Assembly: GCF_964340395.1 (NCBI RefSeq)
Contig: NC_135555.1
Coordinates: 9,302,431-9,366,430 of the forward strand
DNA length: 64,000 nt
Origin: Glandiceps talaboti
Lineage: Eukaryota; Hemichordata; Enteropneusta; Spengelidae
Reading direction: 5' to 3'
Below, piece after piece: positions 36,401-49,900 of the stretch (positions are counted from its first letter, which is position 1; the number at the start of each line of letters is the position of its first letter). The translations under genes and the position numbers were made by a program. The notes below the pieces were generated by a model that saw only the letters and a program-made list of their open reading frames with translations, did not search any database and was not told the origin of the DNA.

Positions 36401-39400
36401 TCTTAGATTGTCCCACTTGTTCGAGCAAATTTCTAGCTTATTTTTCCTCTTCGCTATAAAAATCTCTGTCTCTCTAGCGATTCTGACATTTACTTTGACA
36501 AGATTGAATGAAGGAATAGCTTTCCTAATTTTGCAATCATAGACTGTTTTTTTGACAATCAAAATAAGATGGTTGAACAGTATGTTGAATGATGGGTCAC
36601 CAAGAAGTATCTGCTTAGTAGACAATGTCAATGGTGAATTAATAGCTTTCCCCCACAAGAGAAGAAAGCTTTTCCAAATTACAACAACACATTCACATTT
36701 AACAAACAAATGAACAAGGGTTTCAACCTCCATATTGCAAAATGTACAGTAGCTACTGTTGACTCTCGGGGGATTCATACGACATAACACATAATTTGTA
36801 TAGAGTATATTATGTAAAATTTTAAACTGAAATTCTTGGAGCTTTGAATTCATCGTCGTCCAAAAAGGCAAGGTAAAGATTTTTGACCACTCATCGTTTT
36901 GGATGTCAAGAAAACTTGCAAAATAAATTTTAGCCTTTGGGGGGATAAAGTAATCTGATGTCAATCTTTTCCTGATATGCCTAGTTTTGCATTCATTAAG
37001 ACGTGTTAGTTTGCCACAATTAAGAAAACCAATTGGTATCTCTGGCCTTACAACCTCTGCCTTGCCCTTTTTCCATTGAGTCGGAATCGAATGCAAAATA
37101 CCGTACCAACATAAAAGATTATTGTGATTACACCCTAGACGAGAGAGTTCCTCCCAGCCTTTCAACTTATTTTCTTCGTTAAAAATATCAGCAACAAATA
37201 CAATTCCTATTCCGTATAAAAACTGGTTAAATACAGACTTATGATTCACGAGAATTTCTGAATTGTTCCAGATAACTTGGTGTTCTGTAGGGAGATTAGA
37301 AATATAATTGATTTCACTCCAACACACAAGGCTTTCTTTAAAGAAACTTGGAAGTACAACTGGCAATAAATTGACATTATAATTACATCGCAAAATAAGC
37401 TTACCACCAATAGGCCTCAGAAAGAAGTCTAATATTAATTTCCATGGGTGTTTGAAATCATCAACATGGTATCTACTTAGCCAAGTTACTCTGAAGGCCT
37501 TGTACAAAGCAAAAATATCAATCATACCTAACCCCCCTTCATTAATATCACCAATCAATGTGTTTCTACTAATTCTATCCGGACCTTTCCATATGAAACG
37601 GTGAATATGACTATTTAAAATCTTAATATCCCTTTTCTTGACTTGGATGAGATTAAAAATATACAGAAACTTTGGGATGATAAGTGACTTTATGATTTGA
37701 ATCTTACCAATCAAAGTTAGCCCTCTAGAGTTCCACAGGTTGAGTAAACGATGCATAGACTTAAGCGGGGCCGATATATTTTCCGAATATGCAAGTGAAG
37801 TGTTGTAGGAAAAGAATATTCCGACAATTTTTATTGGCGTTTTAGACCATTTGAAGTCAAAAGGCTCATCCTGTCTATGCCTCCATTTACCCAGCCACAT
37901 TGCTTCTGTTTTACAACGGTTGAGTGAAGATGTATTCTACTATTTCATGTCATTCCTTAGACATGTGTCCTCCTATGATTATACTCTCTCTGTATCGCTT
38001 GGTAAAGGACACAGATCATGTACAGCAGTTTTCCTGTTAGCTGTCAGTCCTAGCTCTCTGTCCAATGACTTTGACCAAACAATACCTTTTGTATCAGTAG
38101 ATAGAGGGTCCTGTGTATCTGAAGGTCCAATCCTCCTCCCATAAGTCCTTGACTTTGTCAAGTACAATATAGACCAAAAAATCTTGCAGTGTTGACAACA
38201 AATATTGTACATCTGAAAGATGAGGCCAACTATGAAGTGATAGCCAAGGCATACAACAACGAAATCCTACTTCAGTCAATGACAAGTCTAGATCATTAAA
38301 CCAAGAGTTGAAGAAGGCAAAGTGATTAGCCTAAAATTATTTTCACTGTGAATTCAGAAATGCTGCAAAATGAAGTGCTATGGTTTGTGTTTTGACAGGA
38401 CAAATCTGATGCTGACATAGAGAAAATCAAGAGTACAGTTATGTTATGCTATGGTTATGTTACACTGTATGCACCACCAGATCTTATAGCATCTAGAGTG
38501 GAAGGTACTATACTAAGAAATATCAACCCACACTTTGCCAATGTTAAGGTGAGTCTGTGTAATCCTGTTCCACCATCAAATGGATGAGTCCCACCCCACC
38601 CCCACCCTCACCCCACCCCACCTCACCCCACAGGGTCAAACCAACTGTTGAGGTGAGTCTGTAATCCTGTTCCACCATCAAATGGATGACACCCACCCCC
38701 ACCCCACAGGATCAAACCAACTTAGGAGGAATGTTTTCAAGTGATTGATGAATTTGACTCATTTTCATATTGTGTGAAACTCTATCTCAAGACTTTTATT
38801 TAACTCTGAGAAGTGTAATATTATAAATTTAGGAAATAATACTTATTAAATATTATTTGGTTTGACAGATAATAGCCAGAACTTCAGTTTTTACTTCAGT
38901 GTGGGTGATAAGTTTAGTCAGTCATATGACAAGAAGGTTTTTTTACATCCTATCAAAGTTATAATTTTCACAGGTTCTGATTCATGTATTTTATTTTAAA
39001 TCTCAATGTTTAGAGTTTTGTAACAATCCCAATCTCAATGATCTCGACTAAACACAGTCATAGCAATATTTTCTAAGTTTCTGTGTCTTTCCTGTTTTTT
39101 TTTCAATAATGGGGATTCTAGTATCAAGTAAGTGGCCACCAATTAGAGCAAGGCTATACTTTCATTACTAAAGGAAAAAGCCTACCTTATGAATTCACTA
39201 TATTTAAGAACAACTTTGATGTCATGATATAAAATGTGTTGGTTTCATTCACTTTCATTCATCACAATGGAATTGGCATCAGTTTGAACGTAACGGAAGT
39301 GATGTACAAAACTCGCAAGGCAGCTTCTGTTAAAGTGTTGTTGACTGTTTTAATTGTTATTGTAATTGTGATACAATTAACAGAAGTTTTCTAGTAAGTC

Positions 39401-42400
39401 TCATAGTCATATGCTACTTTCACCTTTGTTCATATCAATGCCAACTCTGCACTGGTAAGTAAAAGTGTATGAAACCATTGCATTTTATCTCAGTTAGCAT
39501 CCAAAGTTTTTTTTAACAATGTGAATTCACAAGGGATCCCTCCCCATTAGATGTGCTTGTTCTCTCTATGCATGTAATAGCATTGAATTTTCCTAATGTA
39601 GATGTCGTTTATCTGTGAAAATTACAATGTATCACTGTGGTCTGTGGCTAAATATTTTGCACCCATTTAATTTCATTCTGCCAAGTTGAATATATTTCTT
39701 TACATTTTTACAGCAAATTCTTGTGGTTTATTTTTAAATAAAAGTTAGGTATTCCGTGTAGTGATGCATGTAGTTCATTGTAAAATATGTAGTATTTGTC
39801 TTCCCCAGCACAGTATACGTAAAGTGAGCCATGGAGTCATGGAGTGAGACAAGCACCCTCTCAGTATATTTGACAGACAACCCTTTCCTCATAGCATAGC
39901 TCAAATTGATTATGCCATGTTTGGTTACTCGCATTGCAGTCTGAGTCATTTTCAAAAGGAATGTCACAAACAGATACCACACGAGGTTAAGTGAGGGCTG
40001 AAATGACATGGCAGTATGACATGTCAACAAAATGTGGCTAAAATAACTGTAGCCATTAGAACAAAGTTAGTACAGTGTTTTGACAGGTTGAGAATGCAAC
40101 CAAGTTTTTGTCATTGAACTCTATGCAAAGAAGGCTGTAATACTCTACTGCCATAGCCCTCACTTTGTCCAATAGCTACTTCAGAACAGCACTCCTAGTG
40201 GCCAAACTCTGAAATCTTTTGTCTTTCTGATAACGTGAATTTGGCATATTTAAGTTTACTTATTGAATATTTCCTTATGTACAAACAGAAATCCTAACTG
40301 TATGTTTTGTCTTTTAGGAAACTGCAGTGAAGCAGAATTTGATTCGCTGTGTTGGTTTGATAGCCAAGGCATTGCATTCTGAACACCTGGGTCATTCCCA
40401 TGCCTTTAAAAAGAGATCTGATTTACTGAATCACATGCAAACATACATGAAGGCAGAGAGTGTGAGAGATCTAAGCACTGAGACAAGATCCCTGGCCATG
40501 ACAGCATGTGCAAGACTTGTGTATCCTTTTATATTGAGTGTGTATGGAGCAGACTGTCCTGCACCTTCTTGTAATTTCTTTTTTCTCACTAAATAAGTAA
40601 CAGGGGTACTGAGCTATCTAATACTTGTAATTTCTGTGTTTACTATAACTAAGCAACAAGTGTATACAGCCTCTAGTCATTTCTGTGTTATCCCTGAATA
40701 TGTAACAGAGCTACTTAGCCCTCATGTTATTTCTGAGGTAACATTTTACTTTGAATTGATACAAACATAAGTCCTTTAAAATATTCAGAGTTCACTACTG
40801 TTGATCTGCATCCATTCTCTTCAGAGATAAGACACTGCTGTTTGGACTCTGACCTGTATTTACATTTAACACATGACTGTCTTTCAAACCATACAAAACA
40901 AATTTTCTTTAACAACATTCCTAGTAAACTGGACCCTGAGCTGTCAGAAGCCGAGGTGTTTGAGTTAGTGAAAATCAGTACAGACAGTTTGTACAACCTT
41001 CCTGAACAGTTACATACCTCAAAAGGAAAAGAAGAAACATATGAGGAAGTGAAAGAACATGACGAAATCTGTAGTTTAACATTTGAAAGTCTTCATGCAT
41101 TGTTAACTGAAATATTGGTCAAGGATTGTACACCCAGTGGTATTCATAGTGTATTTAAGGTAATCTAGCATGTTACTATTAATGGTGTCAGTGTTTCTTG
41201 TAAAACATGTTGTATATATTATTGTATAATGGTATACAACTCTGGTAGGTGAGCCTTCAGTTTACTAAGATAGACACACACTAAAACTATTGTTGCAACA
41301 TGTTGATACAACAGTGATAAGCTATTGAATGGGTGTTGGTTTAATTATAGTCTCAGTAGAGAGGCATCTCAGAGTTTTCATGAACTTGCAGTGTACTGCT
41401 TTAGTACTTCCAATGTTTACACTATATCGATCACATGGTGATTAGAATCGTACAACAGAGGAACCACTCACTTTCTTGCATAATCTACCACATTGAAGAG
41501 AACAATAGATTTAGGTTGCACCTATCGTAGTAAACCAAAGGCTGGATTACCAGACTAATGTTGTAATATTTGACTGGGTTGAACGTAGCTATTCAATGGA
41601 CAATCAAGAGATTGAATACATAAATTATAAAATCACAGGTTATTCTTCATCTGACAATTCAAACTCCTGAAAAACTTGTCAACAAGATGTTTGAAGTGTC
41701 AGTGAGTATTTATGATTAAATGTGTCTAGTTTGTTTTTGAGAGAAAATGATAACTGATAATTGTTGTTTTTTTGTTTTCTATGTACACAGCATCTAGAGC
41801 CATGGATGTATTCTATTAATAACCATGAAAGGGAACGTGCCATGGCAACCGTCTTAATGTCATTGAAATGTTTTTGGGAAAACATGGATCCACAGGGACT
41901 GGTAGGATATTGCAATTTAATGTTTATAGCCTTTATTGTAAATAGATATATCATAATCTCAGTCTGCTGTCTCTCATTATAACTGCTGTATGAGATGTAG
42001 CTTTCAGCTTTGATTTCCCTCCCATATCCATTTTGAATTTTTGAAATCAAGGACCACAATGTAAATAAGTGTTAATTACTTTCTTGTGTTATCCTTGCCA
42101 GTACTTTAAATGTATTTTTTACTATATTCTTTTGCCAAGTAAATCTAAATCTAAATCTAAATGATTCCCACTCCACTTGCTACACATGCCTTACTATTGG
42201 CAAAGTTCAGAATACATCAACCTTCTTGTTCTACTTTGACCAGCTACTATGAGGGGAACTGCTAATAGCTACTACAGGTACCAAAGAATTAAATCTTGTG
42301 TTTTGTTTTGTTTTCAGAGTTTGTCTTCATTTAGTAACATGAGTACAATGTTAGCCAGACTTGTTCCAAGGTGTACAGATCCTGTACTGTCTGTTAGAGA

Positions 42401-43874
42401 GAATGCTATGGACAGTACGCAGCTTGTATTTAAGATTGCACATAGATATGAAGGTAAGCATACTCCAAACAATTTCAGATGTTATCCACATCAATATGGT
42501 TACAGTCATACTTAAATTTGTCCGAGGATGACATGTACAGATCCTCAGTGTATTGTATATGAAGGGGAGAGGATGTTGTATTTTGCTGCATAATCAGTAC
42601 AAATATACTGTGGTAGATTTAAAGTACGGATACAAACTCTACAAAGGCTTCAAAATTAGGGGTCAAAAGTTAACATTTGGTCAGAAAATAGGATTCAATA
42701 GTCTACATATGCACTCATCAAAGTGATGAATTTTACCTCTATCAATGCAAATAATCAAGTTGCAACTCTGGGACATGACTGAAAATGCAAACTTAGGGCC
42801 TGGGTGTTGGGGCTAGCAGGTTTTGAATTCTGCCTGAACACGCCTGCAAATGCAAACTTGAGAGACAATGATAACATTTAATGTATATTGTGGTTTCTGA
42901 CAGGCTACCCTGCTGACCACAAGGACCAAATGGTTGATGCATTACCAGTACTGAAAGAGAGAGTAAATAAAGGAGATCCAAATATCTTATTTAGTGTTGT
43001 TAGTGATCTATCAAAGGTAATCTATTTATCAACAGTTCTAAGAAGTCATAATATTGACTGACATCCTTGACAATGTTTACACTTTCTCACAGTCCACTGG
43101 CTTGCTGTAGCTATAAGATCACGATGTGTGACCAAAATACACATATAATAATCCTGTATGTATGTTATCATACTGAGCAATGTTAGCACTTTCACTCAGG
43201 CAAGGGCCCAGTGCTTTTTTTTTTTTAAGTTTCTGTTTAATGCCCAGTCTCACTCTCCCCATTATGTGTACACCAACATAAGCAGTGTGACAAGCTGACA
43301 GTAGTGGATAAAAGCTATTTACAATATAAATATTTGTAAAACTATACACCCAGGTTTCAACCATTGCAAGGGAAGAATGTCTGTACAAGAGCCCAAAAGG
43401 GTACAGTGACAGCATCCAGGGCCGGCACTAATGTGGCTCAGTACGGCAGTTGATGAAATAACATGGTGTAATTATAAATACTTGAAGGCCATTTAACTCA
43501 AAGTATGGGATAAATATTGTAGTTCATAAAGCTGAGGTGATAGGAAGAAAACAATATAAAATGATTATCTTGTCAAGTTTTGAAATACAATTTATTTCAA
43601 TCATACTTATTAATTATTTAGATCATATTAGATTCAATTGAATGAATGTATGAACAGTCTTCATATTAAATAATATGCTGTTGTTTTCTCTCTCTAGGTT
43701 ATAGCAAAGAAGATCCCAGCTGATCAACTGAAAAACTTCTTATTTCTCTTGTTTGATGGTTTGTTAGACTTTCATTCTCATAGCTCCAGTGGTGCATGCG
43801 TTGTGCTCAACAGTGTATTCAAGGCAAGGGGTCATGAGTTCCACTCAGATGTAAGTGTACACTGTTACTTCACC

Positions 43875-43954
<80 letters not shown>

Positions 43955-46900
43955 GTATGTATGTATGTATGGGTGTTTTCATATATATTCATTTATTTTG
44001 CATACCAAAACGTTACATATGTCTTACTGTCAATCTAATGTCTTAATGCACATAACATGTTTTTGTTTTGCTTGTTGTATTCCCAACGACAAAAAACAAT
44101 CATAAAGAAAGACAATTTTCCAAATTTGTGTTTTCCTCCTAGATTCCTGAAATTATAGATGCATTACATGAGAAATTAATGAAAATCCAGTATCCCCAGA
44201 CAAGGACTGGTACTCTAAGGTCTATCAGAACATTGTCAAGTCATCATTTACCAGCTATACTTAATGCATTACTTAACTTTCCACTACCATTCGATGAGTA
44301 AGTATATACTTGACTCTGCTCAGTTCATGTATGTGTACAGTTGCATCAGTGCAGTAAGGTCTTATCTGCTATGTAATTGTATAGGCAGATATGACCTTAC
44401 TGCACTGACACGATGAAATAGGGACACATTTAACAAAGTAATGTAAACATACAAGATAAGTTATAAGTGGCCATATGGATGAGGATTTGTATTTATTTTT
44501 GTATTTTTTAATTTATAAAACAATTTTAGCATGGCTTCCTACTTGAAAAATCATTGTGAATCATCATTGACCAAGTCTGTCTTGGCTTGTCAAGAGTACA
44601 TCTGCACACATGACTGTAATATTTGAAAATAAATTTCATTCATGCATTCAATATTTGCCACAGGTCAACAACTTTCACTGTAGTGTTATAAATTTACATG
44701 TTCTCATCAACTTGGGACTAATCCCACATTTTTCTTGTTTTATTTCAGTCATGTTGTAGATTGTTGGAAGATCTTATCAAAGGATTCTCAATTGATAGGT
44801 AATATCTTTGACCAAATTCTGGATATTTTGAGCCAGAGTATTCCATATGATGAGAAAATTGATCAGAAGACACAGAAAACTTTATCCAGATCAGCAACTC
44901 CTCTTTCACTAACAGTAAGTAGTCAAGGCCAGATGACCCACCTGATCTTATATAATGCAATATTTGGTGTAAAAAAATTTATATTCAGAAAATACTTGTC
45001 AAAATGCAATTTCATTAGTTGGTAGTAATGTAAAATTCCTACAGGTGTCTAGGTGATAATGACATATGATCTGAGCAGTATTATCATATGCAGTTTGGAC
45101 ATAATTTTTTTTCTTTAGTCAAAGACTACAATCTTGCTGTTGAGAAATAAATGATTTTAAGGTAAAATGTGCCTTGGGGATGAATTTCACTTGAAATCAA
45201 AGTTTTTAAAATCTGTCCAAAGTTTGCCATATGAAAGCTTGCGACTAGTCCATTAGGAAGAAATCATAGAAGTTGACAAATTCATTCGTTTATTTTCCCA
45301 CAGAGTTAACACAGTATTATTAGGTGGCCATATTGGATTCTAAAATGGCTTAATTTTGATAACATGTTGACCTCTAAATTTGTGCGGTGACCCCAGATTT
45401 TTTCCCATGATTTTAACTAAGAATGAGTCAGAGTTTCCTTGAACAAAGTAACAGTAAAAGTTTAAACATGTTATTTCTGAGGTGCATTTCACATTAAGTA
45501 TATTTAGTTGAATTGATACTATTTCCTCGTTTTCTACAGGCTGTAAGTGCATTGTCTGAAGTATTCAAAGTAGAAGAGACAGAGGAAGCTGTCAATATAT
45601 ACTTCCATAGACTCTTTTCAGCATTACTAGTTTATGCAGGATGTATGGCTGGTACCAAGGCACCAAAAGTGTCAGCTGATGACAGGAGGGATATCAAATC
45701 AAGCAAAGACAAGAAAGCGCCCTCTATCAGAGTTCATGTGAATATCAACCCGGCAAGGTATTGATGCATTTTAGAAATGGTTTCAAGAATAGAACGTACA
45801 AAAAGTGTTTACACAGATGTCGATTACTAGTATTGGTTTCCAAGTTTATCTCCAAAGTTTACTTAGCTAGTTAAAGTGTACAGGAAATTGAATGGAATGT
45901 GTGTGTGATCTGTCTTTTTGATGTCTATTAACATTGAGCCAGAATGGCTGGCTTGCAATCTGTACATTGCAGGTCCGAACCTTGTCACTGTCATTTCTTT
46001 GAGTGGTTAAATTCCTTTGGTAAAATTTGAACCACAAGTGTGCCATAGTCAATCATGTTCCACATTAATTTGTGACCTGGTAGGATAGACGTTGCAATGT
46101 GTCCTATGCACATATAGAGGCTGCGATGGATTGTATGCCCCCAATGGAGTTGAGAAAGTATAAAGGACTACATTAGAACCATGCCTGGGGTTCTAATTGA
46201 AAAGTACTTTGACCACAGTGAAGGAAAACGCTCTTTTAAAAACTAACATTACTATCTCAGTACTTATAAGCTGTTAATTTTGCCACCCACAGGTCAGCAG
46301 GGGATGCATTGAGGCAGCTCTTTATTCGTACCAAATCAGAAGACTTACTAGCATACCTTGATCAAGAAAACACCTGGGTGATTTTAGAAGATGAAAATAA
46401 ATATCAAGATGGCATGACTATCATGGCTAAGTAAGTAGAAGTGATCATGACAACCCTTCTAAACCATGTCGTGCTAGTGTATACACTATCATGGCAGCAA
46501 AGTGTCTTGGGTAGATCAGCAAAATCTCATTTTTACCACTTAATGTTGAGAAAAAAATTTCTGTGATACATATTTTAATTAAAATTTCAAGTACCCCCAC
46601 CCACAAATGGGCACACACACACACACACACACACAACTTGTGTGTGTGATTGCTAGAGTGAAACCTGAAAATACACTATTTTGAAACATTATTTTTGCTA
46701 TGTTTATGTGGAAATTTACTATAAAAAAATCTGACATGAACCTTGATGTGCTTCTCATTTCATATCAAATGTGATAAATGTTGTTTCATTAATGTAATCT
46801 TGTCATCATTGCCAGGGCAATAGCAGAGCATCATCCACAGAAAGTATCCAAGATAGTATCCTGTCTAACAGCAGCATTAAGTAGTCTTCATGATCCACAG

Positions 46901-49900
46901 AGGATAGTGGCAGTCTCATTCTTTGCTGAAGTAAGTCTCACATGTTTTGTACTTCCATATTCAGTCACACTCAGTTTTAAGAACTTTTCATATTGCAGGC
47001 ATAGATGTAGTATATTTCACTAATATGCAAACAACGTTGAATGCATTCAAACACAAAATATGGTATTTATACCCTAGTCACTCTACACTATAATAACTCT
47101 CGTCCATGTCATAGTTTTGTAGTGGAGTCTGAACGTTAAAAGTTGCCACTATACTTTTCTCGACTTTTCATAAAACATTCTTGTGCATGTATAATCATAT
47201 TACTCCCCACTATTATCATATCAGATGCTTGAAAAGCTACAGTCAAATTCTTGTTTGTGAAGAAAAATTAAACAATGATGTATTTTGATTTTCAACCCTA
47301 ACAGCTGATCAACCAACAGTGTGCAGGTGACATTTCATTGGTGGAGATGTTGATGAATAATCTGTTAGGAAGATTAGTGGACTCCTCCATGGTGGTTAGA
47401 ATGCTGTGTATCAGAGGACTTGGAAACATTGCCAGTGTTGGCTCACTACAGGTAAAGTATTAAAAATTCTGTTATATACCCTGTACATCTGTGTTATATG
47501 CACTGATGGTTTGTATGCTGTGATAAAGTTAAAAGATTCAAAACTTCTGTACAACCGTGTTGTTAGCTATTATGGTATGTTCTACTCCTAGGTTCAGAAG
47601 TTCTGTACAACTTTGTTATTAGCTATTATGGTATGTTTTACCACTAGGTTCAAAAGTTCTGTACAACTGTGTTATCGGCTATGATGGCTGGCATGGATGA
47701 TAAGGAAGATCCAGATGATGATATTACATTAGAAGCAATGTCAGGACTGACTAAGATACTGGCTGAGATTGATGAAAATAACATCAGAGCTATTCTTATC
47801 AATATTACGCTGAGAATCAGGCCGTGCTTTGAAAAGGTAAGAGGATGTACATATGTGAGACAGGATCATGTATTTCAAATTTGATAAGCAGGATATTAAC
47901 CCAAAGATTTTCAATGCATATTTTTTACTTAATATACTGTGCACTGTTTTGTTCAATTTCGTCAGGTCAGATCAGTGCCCATTTGCAAATAAAGCATTGG
48001 ACCATTTCCAATGAATGAATGAAGGTCAATTACATTGCTTTGCTTTGCTTCAGAGATGTGACACATCGATACAAGACGGGCAGTATTGCTAGGTTTTTCG
48101 CTCACTTTATATGTGACAAAATAAATGTGCAATCCACTATTACTTTCATTCATTCAGGAGAGTGATTTTATAAACGGCATTTGCTTTTCAAACTATAATA
48201 CATATTATTTATCTTCTCTTTAGGATAGAGCCTCTGTAAGGGCTGCAGCCTTCACATTGTTTGGTAATCTGAGTAGTTTTGGTAATGGGCCATCTAAAGC
48301 TCCATTCTTAGAACAGATTCACACCAACTTTGTCAGTTTATTGCTGCATTTGAATGATGAAGATTCTGATGTCAAGAAGGTGAGTAGCACTTTGTGTTGT
48401 GTATAATTCATGTATGTTTGATGATATCTAACCAGTGTTCTCCTTGAAGAAAGTAATAAGGGTACCAAACCTTTTTTTCCTTGAGTTTTGAATACCCTCT
48501 TGCGAAAATGACAATCATGTACACTCAAAACTACTTCATTTTATATCAAAATTGTATCAAAATGGACTGTCACCACAGAATGCAGGTTAATATCAAAATT
48601 GTATCAAAATGGACTGTTACCACAGAATGCAGGTTCTCCACAGACACTCCAGTTTTCTCCTGCTTTAAACCTTAAGGTTTGGCTCTCACTTGGTATATAT
48701 TATTGTGAGAATGAATGTTTGGGATTTGCTTCCAAGAAATATTTTGACTCTGTGAGTAGAAATTTCATTACCAACTATATATTATTGTATTGCTGTAGGC
48801 CTGTAAGTTTGCTCTACGTCAGTTTGGACCATTGATGGGAAGTGACAGTATGAATGAAATGTTTCAGAAGCATTTACTAGAAGATGGACATCTTAGTTAT
48901 GGTGAATTTATGTATGATCTCTCTAAAGTTATGGTACGTCACATTTTGATGTAATATATAGATCAGTTTTGCAGACTAAACACACATAGCAGAATCATCC
49001 CAACTTTGGAGATGACTTGAGTTTACAAAACCATCATCTATGTACAAGTTTCAAAAATGAAAACACTGCAAACACCAGAATTTTAGAGTGTACACATAGC
49101 AAAAGAGTTTGTTCATGGTGCCAAGTAATTTAGAAAAGCTGATGTTACTGGTCTAAGCCCATCACCTTAGATCTAATTTTTCATGCTCATATTTGATTTC
49201 ATGGTATCCATTGGGCATGGACAAATTAACACTATATATGTTGAAATTTTGCATCTTTTCTTCTGTCAACAGATCAGTGATTTTCCAGACAAGGTCAATT
49301 TCTATGTCATGGGAAATGTGTCTTTCTTCAAAAGTCAGTGGGCAGATATCCGAGGTAATGCATCTATGGTGGCAGGTTTCTTACTAGGAAACTTACCAAA
49401 AGAACAGAGGAATTTGATATCCAAGGAGCATGTATGTGGAGGTGAGTTGGTACCAAAACAAAATTTATCATCTTGTGTAACAATCATACATATTGAGGGA
49501 CAAAAATCATGAATGAATACAATATTGTACAATCTGATATGTTGGTACATAATAACATTATTATGCTTGGGAATGTGGGTGGGAATACCTGGTAGGTTGT
49601 CACATGTATTTAGGCCTGCAAAATTTGTAAGTTTACCAACCGTGAAAGAATGGTTCAGTCTACATTAAGACCCACTCACTGTTTTCCAGCACTTATACCG
49701 ATATCTCAGTTAGTGTCATGACCAAGACAATGCTATCACATTAATGTCAATATCTATTATAAACCACAATTCTAATTATTTTATAGGTCAATGTGTTTTT
49801 CGTAGCTTGTCAAACTCAATATTGCTACTATTGGTTTAAACAATGATTCTTGACTTCAGTTTTCTTATGGAAAATTAAGACCACAGTTTTAGTTGCTATT

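Noticed and set aside
36392-37900. Host gene or active reverse transcriptase
   Set aside because: The fragment lacks the catalytic palm and endonuclease, has a T-tract tail and target duplication, and is therefore a truncated LINE copy.
43749-44105. 118-codon frame with a Cys-Val run
   Set aside because: Its first third is MROH1 exon 25 read past its donor in frame; the rest is the GT repeat.
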